DNA of 64,000 nucleotides from an uncultured Clostridia bacterium (GTDB lineage Bacteria > Bacillota > Clostridia > TANB77 > CAG-465): positions 1 to 64,000 of the forward strand of contig CAKOYF010000008.1 of assembly GCA_934130595.1 (NCBI GenBank), given 5' to 3'. A program made the position numbers and the translations under genes. Under the pieces are notes generated by a model. That model made no database searches. It had not been told where the DNA came from and worked only from the letters and a program-made list of their open reading frames with translations. Shown one piece after another: positions 35,240 to 47,600 of the stretch (the first letter of the stretch is position 1; each line of letters starts with the position of its first letter).

Positions 35240-35917
35240 ATGAAAAAGTTTTCAAATATTCTATGGGGAGTAATACTTATTGCTATAGGAATAATATGGG
35301 GCTTAAACGCAACAGGTATTGCCAAAATAAACATCTTTTTTGAAGGATGGTGGACATTATTTTTAATAATTCCAAGTATAATTGGAATTATAGAAAAACC
35401 TAAAGATTCATCTGGATATATTTTTCTTGCAATAGGTGTTATATTACTTTTAGGTGCAAGAGATTTAATTTCTTTCGAAATAATTGGTGAGTTAATTTTC
35501 CCTATAATCTTAGTATTAATAGGTGCTGGAATAATATTTAAAGATACAATTAATGGGGAAGTTTCAAAACAAATTGCAAAGATAGATAAAAATGGTACAG
35601 AAATATATACATCAACTTTTTCAGATAATAAAATAAAATTATCTGGAGATGAGTTTAAAAATGCAAAACTAGATGCAACTTTTGGAAGTATAACATTAGA
35701 TTTATCTGAATGTAATATTCAAACTGATGGAGTTATAACTGCAAGTGCTATATTTGCAAGCATAGATATAATTGTTCCTAAAGATGTAAAAGTAAAAGTA
35801 AAATCTACTGGTATTTTTGGAGCAACAGATAACAAAATAAAAAATACTAATATAGAAGGAGCAAAAACAATCTATGTAGAGAGTTTAGCTTTATTTGGAG
35901 GAGTGGATATAAAGTGA
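35240..35917 (+). CDS. LiaF-like membrane protein
   Basis: A 225-residue protein with four short hydrophobic helices in residues 5-105 (DUF5668-like) and a C-terminal beta-rich half. That half resembles the cell-wall-active antibiotic response domain of LiaF: a FGSITLDLS strand, then ASAIFASIDIIVPKDVKVKV and LFGGVDI. In B. subtilis, LiaF represses the LiaRS envelope-stress system; no response regulator or kinase is adjacent here. ATG 35240 follows AAAGGAG; the ATG at 35213 has no RBS. The stop overlaps the GTG of the next gene. Confidence 0.8.
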   Translation: MKKFSNILWGVILIAIGIIWGLNATGIAKINIFFEGWWTLFLIIPSIIGIIEKPKDSSGYIFLAIGVILLLGARDLISFEIIGELIFPIILVLIGAGIIFKDTINGEVSKQIAKIDKNGTEIYTSTFSDNKIKLSGDEFKNAKLDATFGSITLDLSECNIQTDGVITASAIFASIDIIVPKDVKVKVKSTGIFGATDNKIKNTNIEGAKTIYVESLALFGGVDIK

Positions 35918-36759
35918 CAACATTTCAAAAAATTGTAAAAGCTGCAGCAATAGCTTTAGCTATATTTATAATATTTACCATGGTTTCTACAATTCTTAGT
36001 ATTACATTTACAATTTTTGGAGGAAATTTATTATTTAATTTAATAGGTCAAAATTCAGAAATTGTTACAGTTAACGAAGAAAAAATAGAAAACGTTTTTG
36101 ATATTGAGCAGGTGAGAAACTTAAATATAAATACAAGCATAGAAAATGTAGAAATACTTAGAGGTGAAAATGAATTTAGAGTTGTTGCAGAAAATATAGC
36201 AGGAAAATATAAATGTGATGTAACAGATGAAACATTAAACATCCAAAGTAAAGTGGATAAAAAAGTAAATATAAATGGCCAAAGCAAAATAAAGATATAC
36301 ATTCCAAAAGATTTTGTATTTGATAGTGCTAAAGTAAAATTAGGACTTGGAGATACAGATATAGAGAGTCTAGCTGCTCAAGATTTATCTATTGAATGTG
36401 GAACAGGAAAACTAGATATAAAATACTTAGAAGCTCAAGAATCATGTGATATATCATGTGGAGTAGGAAAAGTAGATATACAAAATGCAAATTTATCTAA
36501 TCTACAGCTTGAGGCTGGAGTTGGAAAATTAGACATTTCTTCAGCTTTAAAAGGACAATGCGATATTGAAGCAGGAGTTGGAGAACTAAATTTTAGAATA
36601 TTAGAATTTAACGAAGAAGACAGTAAAATTTTGATAGATAAAGGAATAGGAGCATTTAATGTTAATGGAAAGAGTACTTCTTTAGAAAAAATAGGAAACG
36701 GAACTAATACAACTATAAAAATAGAAGGCGGCGTTGGCGCTATCAATTTAGAATATTAA
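35914..36759 (+). CDS. DUF4097-like beta-helix membrane protein
   Basis: A 281-residue protein with an N-terminal membrane helix (about 10-35) and a repeating beta-strand domain. The repeats (LSIECGTGKLDI, DISCGVGKVDI, LEAGVGKLDI, IEAGVGELNF) are regular and look like the DUF4097 'putative adhesin' beta-helix often encoded with PspC/LiaF-like proteins. GTG 35914 has GGAGGAG nine bases before and overlaps the stop of the LiaF-like gene, so the two are co-translated. Probably an envelope-stress component. Confidence 0.75.
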   Translation: MTTFQKIVKAAAIALAIFIIFTMVSTILSITFTIFGGNLLFNLIGQNSEIVTVNEEKIENVFDIEQVRNLNINTSIENVEILRGENEFRVVAENIAGKYKCDVTDETLNIQSKVDKKVNINGQSKIKIYIPKDFVFDSAKVKLGLGDTDIESLAAQDLSIECGTGKLDIKYLEAQESCDISCGVGKVDIQNANLSNLQLEAGVGKLDISSALKGQCDIEAGVGELNFRILEFNEEDSKILIDKGIGAFNVNGKSTSLEKIGNGTNTTIKIEGGVGAINLEY

Positions 36760-36770
36760 TTGTAATGTGA

Positions 36771-36806
36771 AAAATACTTGAAATATTTGAATTTCAGGTA
36801 TTTTTT
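36771..36806 (+). terminator. Terminator after the LiaF/DUF4097 pair
   Basis: Stem AATACTTGAAAT / ATTTCAGGTATT with one G-T pair, then six T. Confidence 0.85.
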
Positions 36807-36807
36807 C

Positions 36808-36836
36808 TTGAAAAAAATATTTGTTAATGTTATCAT
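36808..36836 (+). promoter_or_regulatory. Promoter for the anchored sensor-like gene
   Basis: TTGAAA (36808-36813), 17-base spacer, TATCAT (36831-36836). Confidence 0.5.
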
Positions 36837-36857
36837 TTTGATATAAGAGGTAAGACA

Positions 36858-37886
36858 ATGGATAATAAATCAAGAAAAGGATTAAAAAGAAGAAGTAGTA
36901 TTATAACTATACTTATAGTTTTAATATTATTAGCAATTGCTGCATTTATAACTATTAAATTAATAGATAATAATAGTGAAAAAAGCGAAAAAGAAGAAAA
37001 AGCGTACATTACAAACTTGGATGAAGAAGATAAAATCCAATATGAATATTCAAAAATCAGTAATGAATTAAAAGGAATGTATGCATTTGGAATATCACAA
37101 GACAAGCTAGTAGGTGTGGTAAGTAAAGATAAGTATGTTGATATTGTATCAATAGACCCAACAAAAGAATATGATTACAATTATAGTAAAGGAAAATTAT
37201 ACTTATTAGAAAAAGAAAGTGGCAAAATAACTGTATATGATTTAAAAGAAATAGGTAAAGAAGAACAAGTAATAGAATTAAATTGCAAGGTTGAATCTTT
37301 TGAATTATATAATGATAATGTATACTATATATCAGATAATAAACTTTTTAAATATAATAATGATGGTGTAGAAGAAGTATTTGAAAATGTTACTTCTAAA
37401 AATTTTGTAATAAAAAATGATACTTTTTATTTATGCAAAGATGGAAATCTTATAAAAAGTGATATGGAAAAAAATGAAACTGTATTAGATAATGATGCAA
37501 CAGAGGTATATTATTATAATTATTATGAAAGAGATAGATTAATATATGATACTACTCAAGACAATGAAAACTTATTTAAAAACATATACAATTTCTATAC
37601 AGGAGATATTATAAATTCTATAAAAAATGATACATATTTTGTACCATATTCAGCTTCAAATTATATTTATACAACTTTAGATAATAAAAATGTTATAATA
37701 ATTGAAAAATCTGGTATGAGTGAATACTTATATAAGTCACAATCTGAAATAAAAAGCATAAACTTATATAAAGAAGGATACATTTCTATAAAAAATGACG
37801 AAAAAGAGACAATTATTAGTTTAGAAACATATAAAGAAATAGAAGATAACATAAATGATTTATATAATATAAAATATTTGAAATAA
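36858..37886 (+). CDS. Membrane-anchored propeller-like protein
   Basis: A 342-residue protein with a Lys/Arg-rich start, one membrane helix (about 14-34) and an outside domain of short Tyr/Asp/Asn-rich strand repeats (for example LYLLEKESGKITVYD and VYYISDNKLFKYNNDG). The plan is like the protein at 24700. No catalytic residues found. Function unknown; a surface sensor or scaffold is possible. Confidence 0.55.
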   Translation: MDNKSRKGLKRRSSIITILIVLILLAIAAFITIKLIDNNSEKSEKEEKAYITNLDEEDKIQYEYSKISNELKGMYAFGISQDKLVGVVSKDKYVDIVSIDPTKEYDYNYSKGKLYLLEKESGKITVYDLKEIGKEEQVIELNCKVESFELYNDNVYYISDNKLFKYNNDGVEEVFENVTSKNFVIKNDTFYLCKDGNLIKSDMEKNETVLDNDATEVYYYNYYERDRLIYDTTQDNENLFKNIYNFYTGDIINSIKNDTYFVPYSASNYIYTTLDNKNVIIIEKSGMSEYLYKSQSEIKSINLYKEGYISIKNDEKETIISLETYKEIEDNINDLYNIKYLK

Positions 37887-37932
37887 TGTAGGAAAATACT
37901 ACAAATTTAAGATGTTTTTTTACAAAAAAGTC

Positions 37933-37961
37933 TTGACAAACTAACACTCATTAGGTATAAT
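37933..37961 (+). promoter_or_regulatory. Promoter of tRNA cluster 2
   Basis: Perfect TTGACA (37933-37938), 17-base spacer, perfect TATAAT (37956-37961), placed like that of cluster 1 but with different spacer sequence. Confidence 0.9.
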
Positions 37962-37980
37962 AGTACATGTCAAGATGAGT

Positions 37981-38056
37981 GGGCGCTTAGCTCAGTTGGG
38001 AGAGCATCTGCCTTACAAGCAGGGGGTCACAGGTTCGAGCCCTGTAGTGCCCACCA
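37981..38056 (+). tRNA. tRNA-Val (anticodon TAC), second copy
   Basis: Identical to the gene at 32412. Confidence 0.97.
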
Positions 38057-38066
38057 CTTATTTATT

Positions 38067-38143
38067 GGCCTGGTAGTTCAGTTGGTTAGAACGCTAGCCT
38101 GTCACGCTAGAGGTCGTGGGTCCGAGCCCCATCCAGGTCGCCA
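38067..38143 (+). tRNA. tRNA-Asp (anticodon GTC), second copy
   Basis: Identical to the gene at 32498. Confidence 0.97.
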
Positions 38144-38164
38144 CTTTTTTTTTACCGATTTTTC

Positions 38165-38240
38165 GGTCAGATAGCTCAGTCGGTAGAGCAGGGGACTGAA
38201 AATCCCCGTGTCGGGGGTTCGATTCCCTCTCTGACCACCA
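38165..38240 (+). tRNA. tRNA-Phe (anticodon GAA), second copy
   Basis: Identical to the gene at 32596. Confidence 0.97.
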
Positions 38241-38253
38241 AAATATAACTTAT

Positions 38254-38329
38254 GCGGGAATAGCTCAGTTGATAGAGCGCTGCCTTGCCAAGGCAGAGGT
38301 CGCGGGTTTGAGCCCCGTTTCCCGCTCCA
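38254..38329 (+). tRNA. tRNA-Gly (anticodon GCC)
   Basis: 76 bases, acceptor GCGGGAA / TTCCCGC, loop TTGCCAA in CTGCC / GGCAG, discriminator T and encoded CCA. Present only in cluster 2. Confidence 0.97.
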
Positions 38330-38341
38330 TTTTTTATATTT

Positions 38342-38373
38342 ATAAAATGTTATTTATGACATTTTATTTTTTT
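38342..38373 (+). terminator. Terminator after tRNA-Gly
   Basis: Perfect 9-bp stem ATAAAATGT / ACATTTTAT, 8-base loop, T run. Confidence 0.8.
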
Positions 38374-38420
38374 AGAAAAATTGTGAATAAATTTAACATT
38401 TTATAATATAATTTACTAAT

Positions 38421-38494
38421 GGCAACTTAGCCAAGCGGTAAGGCACGGGTCTGCAACACCCTGATGATCGGTTCGACTCCGATAGTTGCCTCCA
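38421..38494 (+). tRNA. tRNA-Cys (anticodon GCA)
   Basis: 74 bases, acceptor GGCAACT / AGTTGCC, loop CTGCAAC in CGGGT / ACCCT, discriminator T and encoded CCA. A TATAAT at 38402-38407 upstream and the terminator before it suggest separate transcription. Confidence 0.97.
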
Positions 38495-38504
38495 TTAGTT
38501 TAAG

Positions 38505-38542
38505 AAGTGATATAAAACTGTAAAGTTTTATATCACTTTTTT
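38505..38542 (+). terminator. Terminator after tRNA-Cys
   Basis: Long perfect stem AAGTGATATAAAACT / AGTTTTATATCACTT with a 4-base loop and T run. Confidence 0.92.
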
Positions 38543-38600
38543 GCTTTTAAAAGCATAAGAATATATTATGTATATAATAGTTACAATTGCATTACAAATA

Positions 38601-38629
38601 TTGTTAATTCTTGTAAATAATGATAAAAT
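38601..38629 (+). promoter_or_regulatory. Promoter for the giant adhesin gene
   Basis: TTGTTA (38601-38606), 17-base spacer, TAAAAT (38624-38629). The leader is about 45 bases; no riboswitch seen. Confidence 0.5.
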
Positions 38630-38679
38630 TTGTGTATATACGATACGGATAATACAATGAGAGCCTTGAGGGATGATAT

Positions 38680-41600
38680 ATGGAAAATAATACAAGAAAA
38701 AAGAGCATTAGTATAATAGTAATAGGAATTATACTAACAGCGATAATCTTTAATAAAAATAACATAATATATAATGTTCAGAATATAAAAAATAATAATG
38801 CAATGGCAACTAATTATGATAATGTAACAGATTTTCAAAATGCTAGATGGAAAGAAATACAAAATAATATTTTTGGAGAAAATGTAGCTGGTTCTGTTAC
38901 AGATACAGCCTTAGCAACTGCAAATGTTGTTCAAGGAAACCAGTATTTTAATTGGGCAAGTTTAGACAGTAAAACTATAATGCCTTGGGATGGTAGTAAG
39001 AACAAAAGTGATGGTACTGAATATACTGATGCTGATTTTTATAATAACGGAGCGTTAGAGGAAGAAACTGTAACCTATACTACTACAATTACAGAAGGAG
39101 TAAAAAGCACTAGAACAGTAAAATATCAAGTATACAATGTATATAATGCTAACCAATTAAGATACGTTTTAGAAAGTAAGGCATCAACGCAAGAAAATAA
39201 AAAGATATATATAAGAAATGATATAGATTTAGCCGGATATAATAATGTTTTATGGAGCTCTATTTCTGTAAATAATGGTGAAATGTATATTGAAGGAAAT
39301 GGACATACAATATACAATTTAAATTCTAATACTAGTGGTATATTTTCAACAATAAATAGCTATATGACAATATTAAATTTAAATATAGAAAATATAAAAA
39401 TAGTGTCTGGACGTGATAGTGTATCTCCTTTAGGACAACCTAATGCAAAAGGAATAAGATTTGAAAATGTACATGTAAAAAGTGGATTTATTCAATCATC
39501 TGCAAGTAATGCGGCTGGATTCATGTCAAGACCACACTCAGTAAATGCTTTTGTAAAAGATTGCTCATCTTCAAATTTGTATTTGTATGGAGCAGGTGAG
39601 CATACATCTGGATTTAGTGGATGTATATGTCCTTCTCAAGCAGGAAATGGTGGCGGATATGGCGTAAAATATACAGTAGATTATCCCGAGCAACCAGAAG
39701 CACTGTTTGGAAATAACTCTACATCTTTAAATACAGCAAGTTCTAAGTATCCGTTTTATATATTAGATTGCTATTCTATAGATTGTGAGATATTTGCAAC
39801 TAAAGGTCATGCTGGTGGACTTATTTCTTGTATAGATAGTGGTATTATATGTAAAAATTCTTTCTCTAACAATTCAATTTATGGTGAAGGACAAGTTGGT
39901 GTAATAATGGGCTGTCAAGTCGCAGCTTCAAAAACACCATTATATGATGATTCAAATAAACAGACAGTTAACTGCTACTTTGAAAACTGTTATTCATCAG
40001 GAGTTGTTGAAGGAAAAAATGCAATTGGCGGATTTATGGGTGCAGATAATGACACCGCAGCAGCTACTATATATAAAAATTGTTATTCAACATCTATGGT
40101 TGGAATGGATTATTCTGGAAACAAGGTTGGAGGATTTATTGGAGAAACAACTAATACTGCAAGTACAACAATAGAAGGATATGGCACAGTAAAAGGTGTT
40201 CTTATGATTAACTGCTACGCAGCAGGAGAAGTAGGAAATATAAGTACTTCTACAGATTTAAGTGTTGCTAAAAGTAAAAGAATCGGTGGATTTATGGGTT
40301 CATATTCAAGTGTAGATTACTTAAATATTTTTAATTGCTTTTATGATAAACAAACTACAGCTATGAGAAAAGTTGCAGTTGGACTTGAGGGTAATAATGG
40401 TACATGTCAATTAAAAGGATTAACAGGTGTATATACTAAATCATCTGAGCTAAAGAATGTTCAAGGATTAACAGATGTAGATATGCAAGATGGAAGTGCT
40501 TGGCTATATAGAACTGGGTATTATCCACAACTAAGAATTTTTACGGATTTAGCATTAGATAATTTTAGCAATAATGAATTAGTAGAGAGTTATTCTACAG
40601 CATCAGCAGCAACTGTATTCCTAAATCATTGGGATACACTAATGAATGAAAATGGAAATATAGAAAATAATAAAGAGTCAGCAGATATATATGACACTAT
40701 TAGAGACATAACTTCATCATTTGAGTTTACAAGTAATGGAAATTCAAACTCAGCTGGATATGATTTAACATGGGAAGTAGATAGTGAAACAAATAAAATA
40801 AAAGGATACGTTGAAAAACTAAATATAACTCAAGAAGATGGTTCAGTAAAAGACGTGTCAGTGCTATCTATTAAAAATCCTGTAAAGAACAAAACAGATA
40901 GTGCAAACTTTGGATTAGATGTATCAGACATATATAAGTGTTATGATTTCGCACCAGGAAAATCTTGGGTAAAGATAATCGTTGAAAATACATTAGGAAA
41001 TAATGTAATAGGAACAAGAAAACTAAGACTTTTACCTACAGCATATATAGACGCAGGTAATTATACAGAAATTTCACTTGTAACAGATAACGACAATAGT
41101 GAAGATGTTACACAAAATAAAGTAAAGATAGATGGAATAGATGAAATACAAAATAGCTATTTCCATGCTCAAGACACAATGTATGTAATAACTGATTCAG
41201 ATAAACTTGCAGATAATAAAGTTGTTTATCCAGGACAAGTAGTATCTCAAAATAAATCTGAAACAAATCTATTTGCTTTGTGGAATAGATATCCTTCAGA
41301 TTTAAATTCAACACAAGCAACAAGTAAAAAATTTGATAAAATGTATGCTCAAGCTTTACTAGGTAATTCTAAAGACAGCGGGTTAGCTAAAGTTGAAGTA
41401 TATAGCTTAGGAGTTGCATATCGTTCTATTCAAACAGATGATGGAGAAGTAACAGTTCCTGTAATAAATTATGATGAAGAAAAAAGAATAACATCAGATG
41501 CATTAAATGATCAAAAATGGAGAGGTGAAAAACTCTTTACGACAGAAGATGCTGGATGGTATGAATTAAAATATTACTGGAGATTAAAAGATGGTAGATA

Positions 41601-44600
41601 TCTTACAGATAGCAAAATTGTTGTAATAAAAGGCAATGAAATATCAGCAACATTAAATAATAATATAATTAAAGGTGAACAAGACTATAATGATGAAAAT
41701 TTAAAAATTACCCCAGATATAAAACAAAATACAGAAAATTTTGGAGACTTAAAAATAGATTATGCAAGACAAGAAGAAGAAAAAAGAAATGTAAAAACAT
41801 CAATTAATGAAAATGGTACTGTTGAAAAAAGTATAAAAATAAGAGAATTTGTAGATGATGAATTAATAGCTGGATGGAAAAATGATGATAGGTATACACT
41901 AAAAGAATTAAAGGTGGAAATTAGTAGAGATGGAGCAGCTTGGGTAAGCCTTCCAATAAATTTAGAGGATTCTAGTGAAGCACAATATACTTACGCAAAT
42001 CAAAACTGGCAAGTAAAACAATATACAGATACTAAACAATATTATATAGATCCAACAGGTGACCCTATAGAAATAACACTAAATGCTAAACTAATAAAAG
42101 ATCCAAGTACAGAAAATGATTATGTAAAATTTAAATTTACATCAGATAGTGAAGAGACAACAGATCTTGTAACAAATAGTAACATTAGAGTAACTGCTAC
42201 TTTTGTTCCTGTAGATAAAATAAAAGTAGATAAAAAATGGGAAGATGATGCAAATAAAGAAGGCTTAAGACCAGAAAACATAACTTTAGTTTTAAATGGT
42301 AGTGATGGAAGTAGTTATACTCAGCAGATAAGCGGAGATAGTAATACAGATATAAATTGGAGTTATACTTTTGAAGTACCTAAGTATAGTGAACAAGAAC
42401 AGGAAATATCATATACTTTAGATGAAAAAAGCACTTCAGATATATATGAAAAACAAATAGATGAATCTAGCAATACAATAGTAAACAAGATAATAAAATA
42501 TAACATTAAAACCAAAGTTGATGGTATTGGAGGAAGTATTTCTGGACAAAATCAAGACTCATATGAGGAAGTAGTAAAAGGACTTGATTCTACCAAAGAA
42601 ATTGTAATAACTCCGGATGATGGGTATGAAATAGAAAGTATAAAAATAAATGGAGTAGAACAAGAACTACCAAATAAAAGAGATCAAGAATATACATTGC
42701 CAATACTAAAGAATGTAACAGAAGATAAAGAAATAATTGTAAAATTTAGAGAAAATAGAGTAAATATTAATGTAACTAAAAAATGGGTAGATAATGAAAA
42801 TGAAACATTAAAGAGGCCAACAAATATAAAATTAGTAGTAAAAAATAAAGAAGAAGTAGTAGCTCAAACTGTAATATCAACAGAAAATGATACACAAAGC
42901 TATACATTCCAAAACTTACCTAAATATGATAACGAATCAAAAGAAATTATATATACAATAGATGAAGAAGAAGTAAATAGTGGCGATTTAAAATTTTATA
43001 CTAAGCAAATAAATGGAAGTACAATAACAAATACATTTACAGTTCCAGATGAAAAGGTAAATGTAGATTTCAAAAAAGTATGGCAAGATAATGAAAATGA
43101 GAACAACAAACGACCAACAAGCATAATAGCACAAGTAAAAAAAGGAACTGAAGTAATAAAGAGTGTTACTTTAACTGGAATTACTAGTACATGGAATTAT
43201 ACATTTCAAAACTTACCTAAATATGATAGCTTAGGCAATGAGATAACATATGAAATAGATGAGCAAGAAGTAAATGAAGGCGAGTTAAAATTCTACCAAA
43301 AAAATATAGATAATAGTACTAACACAATAACTAATATATTTACAGTTCCAGAAGAGTATATAGAAATCATATCTCAAAAAGAATGGAAAAATGAACCAAA
43401 TACTAATAAAAGACCTCAAAGCGTTGTAATACAAGTAAAAAATGGAGGAAGTGTAGTAAAAGAACAAGAAGTAAGTGCAGATACTGATTGGAAGACTACT
43501 TTTAATGGGTTACCAAAGTATAACTTACAAGGAAATGAAATTACTTATACAATAGATGAAAAAGAAAAGGATACTGATGACCTTAAATTTTATGAAAAGG
43601 CTATAAATAATAGTACATATACAATAACCAATACATTTAAGGTACCAGATGAAAGAGTTGAATATCAAGTAATAAAAAAATGGGAAGATAATTCAAATAT
43701 TGCTAAAAAAAGACCACAAAATATAATAGTAGATCTATATTCTAATGGAAAGGTTATAAGAAATCAACAAATAGCTACATTAGAAGATGAAAATACATAT
43801 ACATTTGAAGATTTACCAAAATATGATGAAAATGGTGAAAGTATAAAATATACAGTAGATGAAAGAGAAACAAATGAAGGTGAATTGTATTTTTATAATA
43901 AGAGTATAAATGGAAATATAATAACAAATACATTTACAGTTCCAGATGAAAAAATAAATGTAGAAGTTAAAAAGATTTGGAATGATAATTCTAATGAACA
44001 TCAAAAAAGACCTGAGTCTTTAAAATTAGTACTAAAAAGCGGTGAAAAAGTAGTATCACAAAGTACAATACAGACAAATGGAAATCAGCAAGTATATGAA
44101 TTTAAAGATTTAACTAAATATAATGAATTAGGAAATGAGATAAAATATACAGTAGATGAAGAAGAAATAAACGAAAATGACTTAAAATTTTATACTAAAG
44201 AGATAGATAATGCTACAAATACAATAACAAATACTTTTAAAGTGCCAGAAGATAAGGTAAATGTTGTAGCTAAAAAGGTTTGGCAAGATGATAGTAATGC
44301 ATCAAAGAAAAGACCAAAAAGCATATATTTAGATTTATATGCAGATGGTAAAAAACAAGTAAGTCAACAAATAACAACTTTAGAAGATGAAAATATATAT
44401 ACTTTTGAAAATCTAGCCAAGTATAATGAAGCTGGAAATGAAATAAATTATAGTATAGATGAATCAGAAATAAATGAAAATGATTTAAAATTTTATACTA
44501 AGCAAATAAATGGCAATACAATAACAAATACATTTACAGTTCCAGATGAAAAGGTAAGTGTAACAATTGTAAAAAAATGGGTAGATAACTCTAATGAGAA

Positions 44601-47600
44601 TAATAAAAGACCACAAAATTTAAAATTAGTCGTAAGAAAATCTGGAGAAGAAGTTGCTAGTCATGTAATTACAACTGAAAATGATGAAGAAAGATATATA
44701 TTTGAAAATCTTCCTAAGTATAATGAACAAGGCAATGAAATAAATTACACAATAGATGAAGAGGAAGTAAATGATGGAGACTTAAACTTTTATACTAAAC
44801 AAATAAATGGTGAGACAATAACAAATACATTTACAGTTCCCGCAGATAAAGTAACATTAAAGGCATCTAAAACATGGAATGATAATAATGATTTTGCTAA
44901 AAAAAGACCAAACAGTGTAATTGTGGTTGTTTTAAATGGAGAAGAACAAGTACAAGAGAAAACTTTAAATGAATCAAATGATTGGAAATGCTCATTTAAA
45001 GATTTACCTAAATATGATAGTAATGGAGCAGAAATAAAATATACATTAGCTGAAAAAGAATCTACATTAGGAGATTTATACTTTTATGAAACTGAAGTGG
45101 ATAATACAAATATTAAGTTAAAAAATACTTTTAGAGTTCCAGATGAAAAGGTAAGTGTTCCTGTAACAAAAATATGGGAAGACAATTCAAATGTAGCTCA
45201 AAAAAGACCGAGTAGCATCATAATAGACTTATATGCTGATGGAGTCTATAGCAAGAGTTATACAATATTAGATACATCTAGTGATACTCAAAATTATACT
45301 TTTGAAAATTTACCTAAGTATAATGAGTTAGGAGATGTTATAACTTATACAGTAAATGAAAGAGAAGTAAATAAAGAAGATCTGAAGTTTTATTCTAAAA
45401 ATGTAAATGGTTATACAATAACAAATACATTTACTGTACCAGATGAAAAAGTAAGTGTTCCTATAACAAAAATATGGGAAGATAATTCAAATGCAGCTCA
45501 AAAAAGACCTAACAGTATTCTATTAAAATTATATGAAAATGGTAAATTTATTAAAAATTATGTTTTAACTGATACTAAATTATCAGATACACAAAGTTAT
45601 ATTTTTGGAAATCTTGCAAAATACGATAGCTTAGGAAATGAAATAAGTTATACAGTAGATGAAGAAGAAATAAATGAAGGAGATTTAAAATTCTATTCAA
45701 AAGAGGTAGACAACACTACTAATACACTAACAAATAAATTTGTTGTGCCAGAAGAAAAGACATCATTTACAGTTACTAAAATATGGAATGATGATAACAA
45801 TAAGGCTCAAAAAAGACCTAATAGTATACTATTTGAATTATATGCAAATAATTCATACGTTAAAGAATATTTGTTAACAAATACTAACGTAAATTCTCAA
45901 AGTTATACTTTTGAAAATCTTCCCAAATATGATGATTTAGGAAATGTAATATCATATACAATAGATGAAAAAGAAGAAAATGAGGGAGACCTTAAATTTT
46001 TTTCTAAAAATATAAATGGAAATGTAATAACAAATACATTTAGAGTACCAAGTGAAAAAATAGATATTACAGCTAAAAAGATATGGAGCGATAATAGTAA
46101 TAAAAATAACAAGCGTCCTACTAGTATAACTTTAGATTTATATGCAAATGGTGTATATAGTCAAAGTACAACTATTCAAAATGTAAAAGATACTGATAGT
46201 CAAACATATACTTTTAGTGGACTATTAAAATATGATAGTTTAGGTAATGAAATAAATTATACAATAGATGAATCAGAGACTGCAGTAGGAGATTTGAAGT
46301 TCTACACAAAGAGCATAGATAATTCTAATAAAACAATAACAAATAGCTTTACAGTTCCAGATGAAAAAGTTAGCTACACAGTAACAAAAATATGGAATGA
46401 CAATAACAATAAAGCACAAAAGAGACCAAGTAGTATAGATATAATATTAAAAGCAAATGAAAAAGAGTATAAAAGAGCAACAATTGAAGTTTCTAGTAGT
46501 AGTCAGCAAAATTATATATTTGAAAATTTACCAAAATATAACCAATCAGGAGATGTTATAGTATATTGGGCAGATGAGGCAGAAACTAAAACAAGAGATT
46601 TGTATTTTTATACTAAAAACATAGATGGTAATGTAATAACTAATACATTTAATGTGCCAGACGAGAAGATAGAATGTCAAGTTACTAAAAAATGGGTAGA
46701 CCAAACACCATTAAGAAGACCAGATCAAATTAGATTGGTATTAAAAGATGAGTTGGGTAATAAGGTAGATAAAACACTATTAAATACTCAAAATGACTCT
46801 AGTGTTCAAACATATATATTTAAAGAACTAGCTAAATATGATGAGTTAGGTAACTTAAAAAAATATACTGTAAGTGAAGAAGAAGTAAATACAAATGATC
46901 TTTATTTCTATAATTCAAGTGTAGATGAAAGTACAAATACCATAACTAATACATTTGTGTTACCAGAAGATAAGATTGATATAAATGTAACAAAGGTATG
47001 GGATGATAATGACAATAAAGCAAGAAAAAGACCATCAAGCATTATAATACAAATTAAAAATGGAGATAAAGTAGTAAAATCTCAAAAAGTTACAGCTTTA
47101 ATGGAGTGGACTTTTAATTTTACTGATTTGCCAAAATACGATGAAGTAGGAAATGAAATAGCATATATTATAGATGAAGCAGAAGTAAATGTAGATGATT
47201 TAAAATTCTATAAGAAAACTGTAGACTATGATACAAACACTATAACAAATACTTTTTCAATACCAGAAGAGCAAACTAGTATCACTATAACTAAAACATG
47301 GGAAGATGAAAAAGATAAATATGCTAAAAGACCAGAAGCAATATTAATAGATGCTAAAAATGGAACTGCTGTTGAAAAGACTTATGAATTGTCTAAAGAT
47401 AGTACAGATGATGAAATATGGACAGCTCAAATAGATGGATTATCTAAATATAATGAAAATGGAGATATAATAAGATATACAATAGATGAAAGAGCTAAAA
47501 AAGCAGGAAGTTTATTACCATATACAAAACAAGTAAAAGGATATAATATAACAAATACTCTTAAGTTTTATAATATAACTACTCAAGTTGATGGGGATGG

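Larger units (their letters stand above)
37978..38241 (+). repeat. 264-bp exact repeat, copy 2 (tRNA Val-Asp-Phe block)
   Basis: Identical to 32409-32672 as read by eye; direct orientation, 5569 bases apart. Confidence 0.93.

Noticed and set aside
32409..38241. An integrated element flanked by tRNA direct repeats
   Set aside because: The repeats are whole tRNA blocks and the genes between are housekeeping or envelope genes (prs, GT51, LiaF-like) with no integrase or transfer gene.
38543..38679. Cyclic-di-GMP riboswitch upstream of the giant adhesin
   Set aside because: No conserved riboswitch core was seen; only a plausible promoter and a short leader.
42211..47560. CRISPR-like or DNA-level satellite array
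   Set aside because: Repeats are in frame, about 290 bases long and diverged, coding for Cna_B-type domains.
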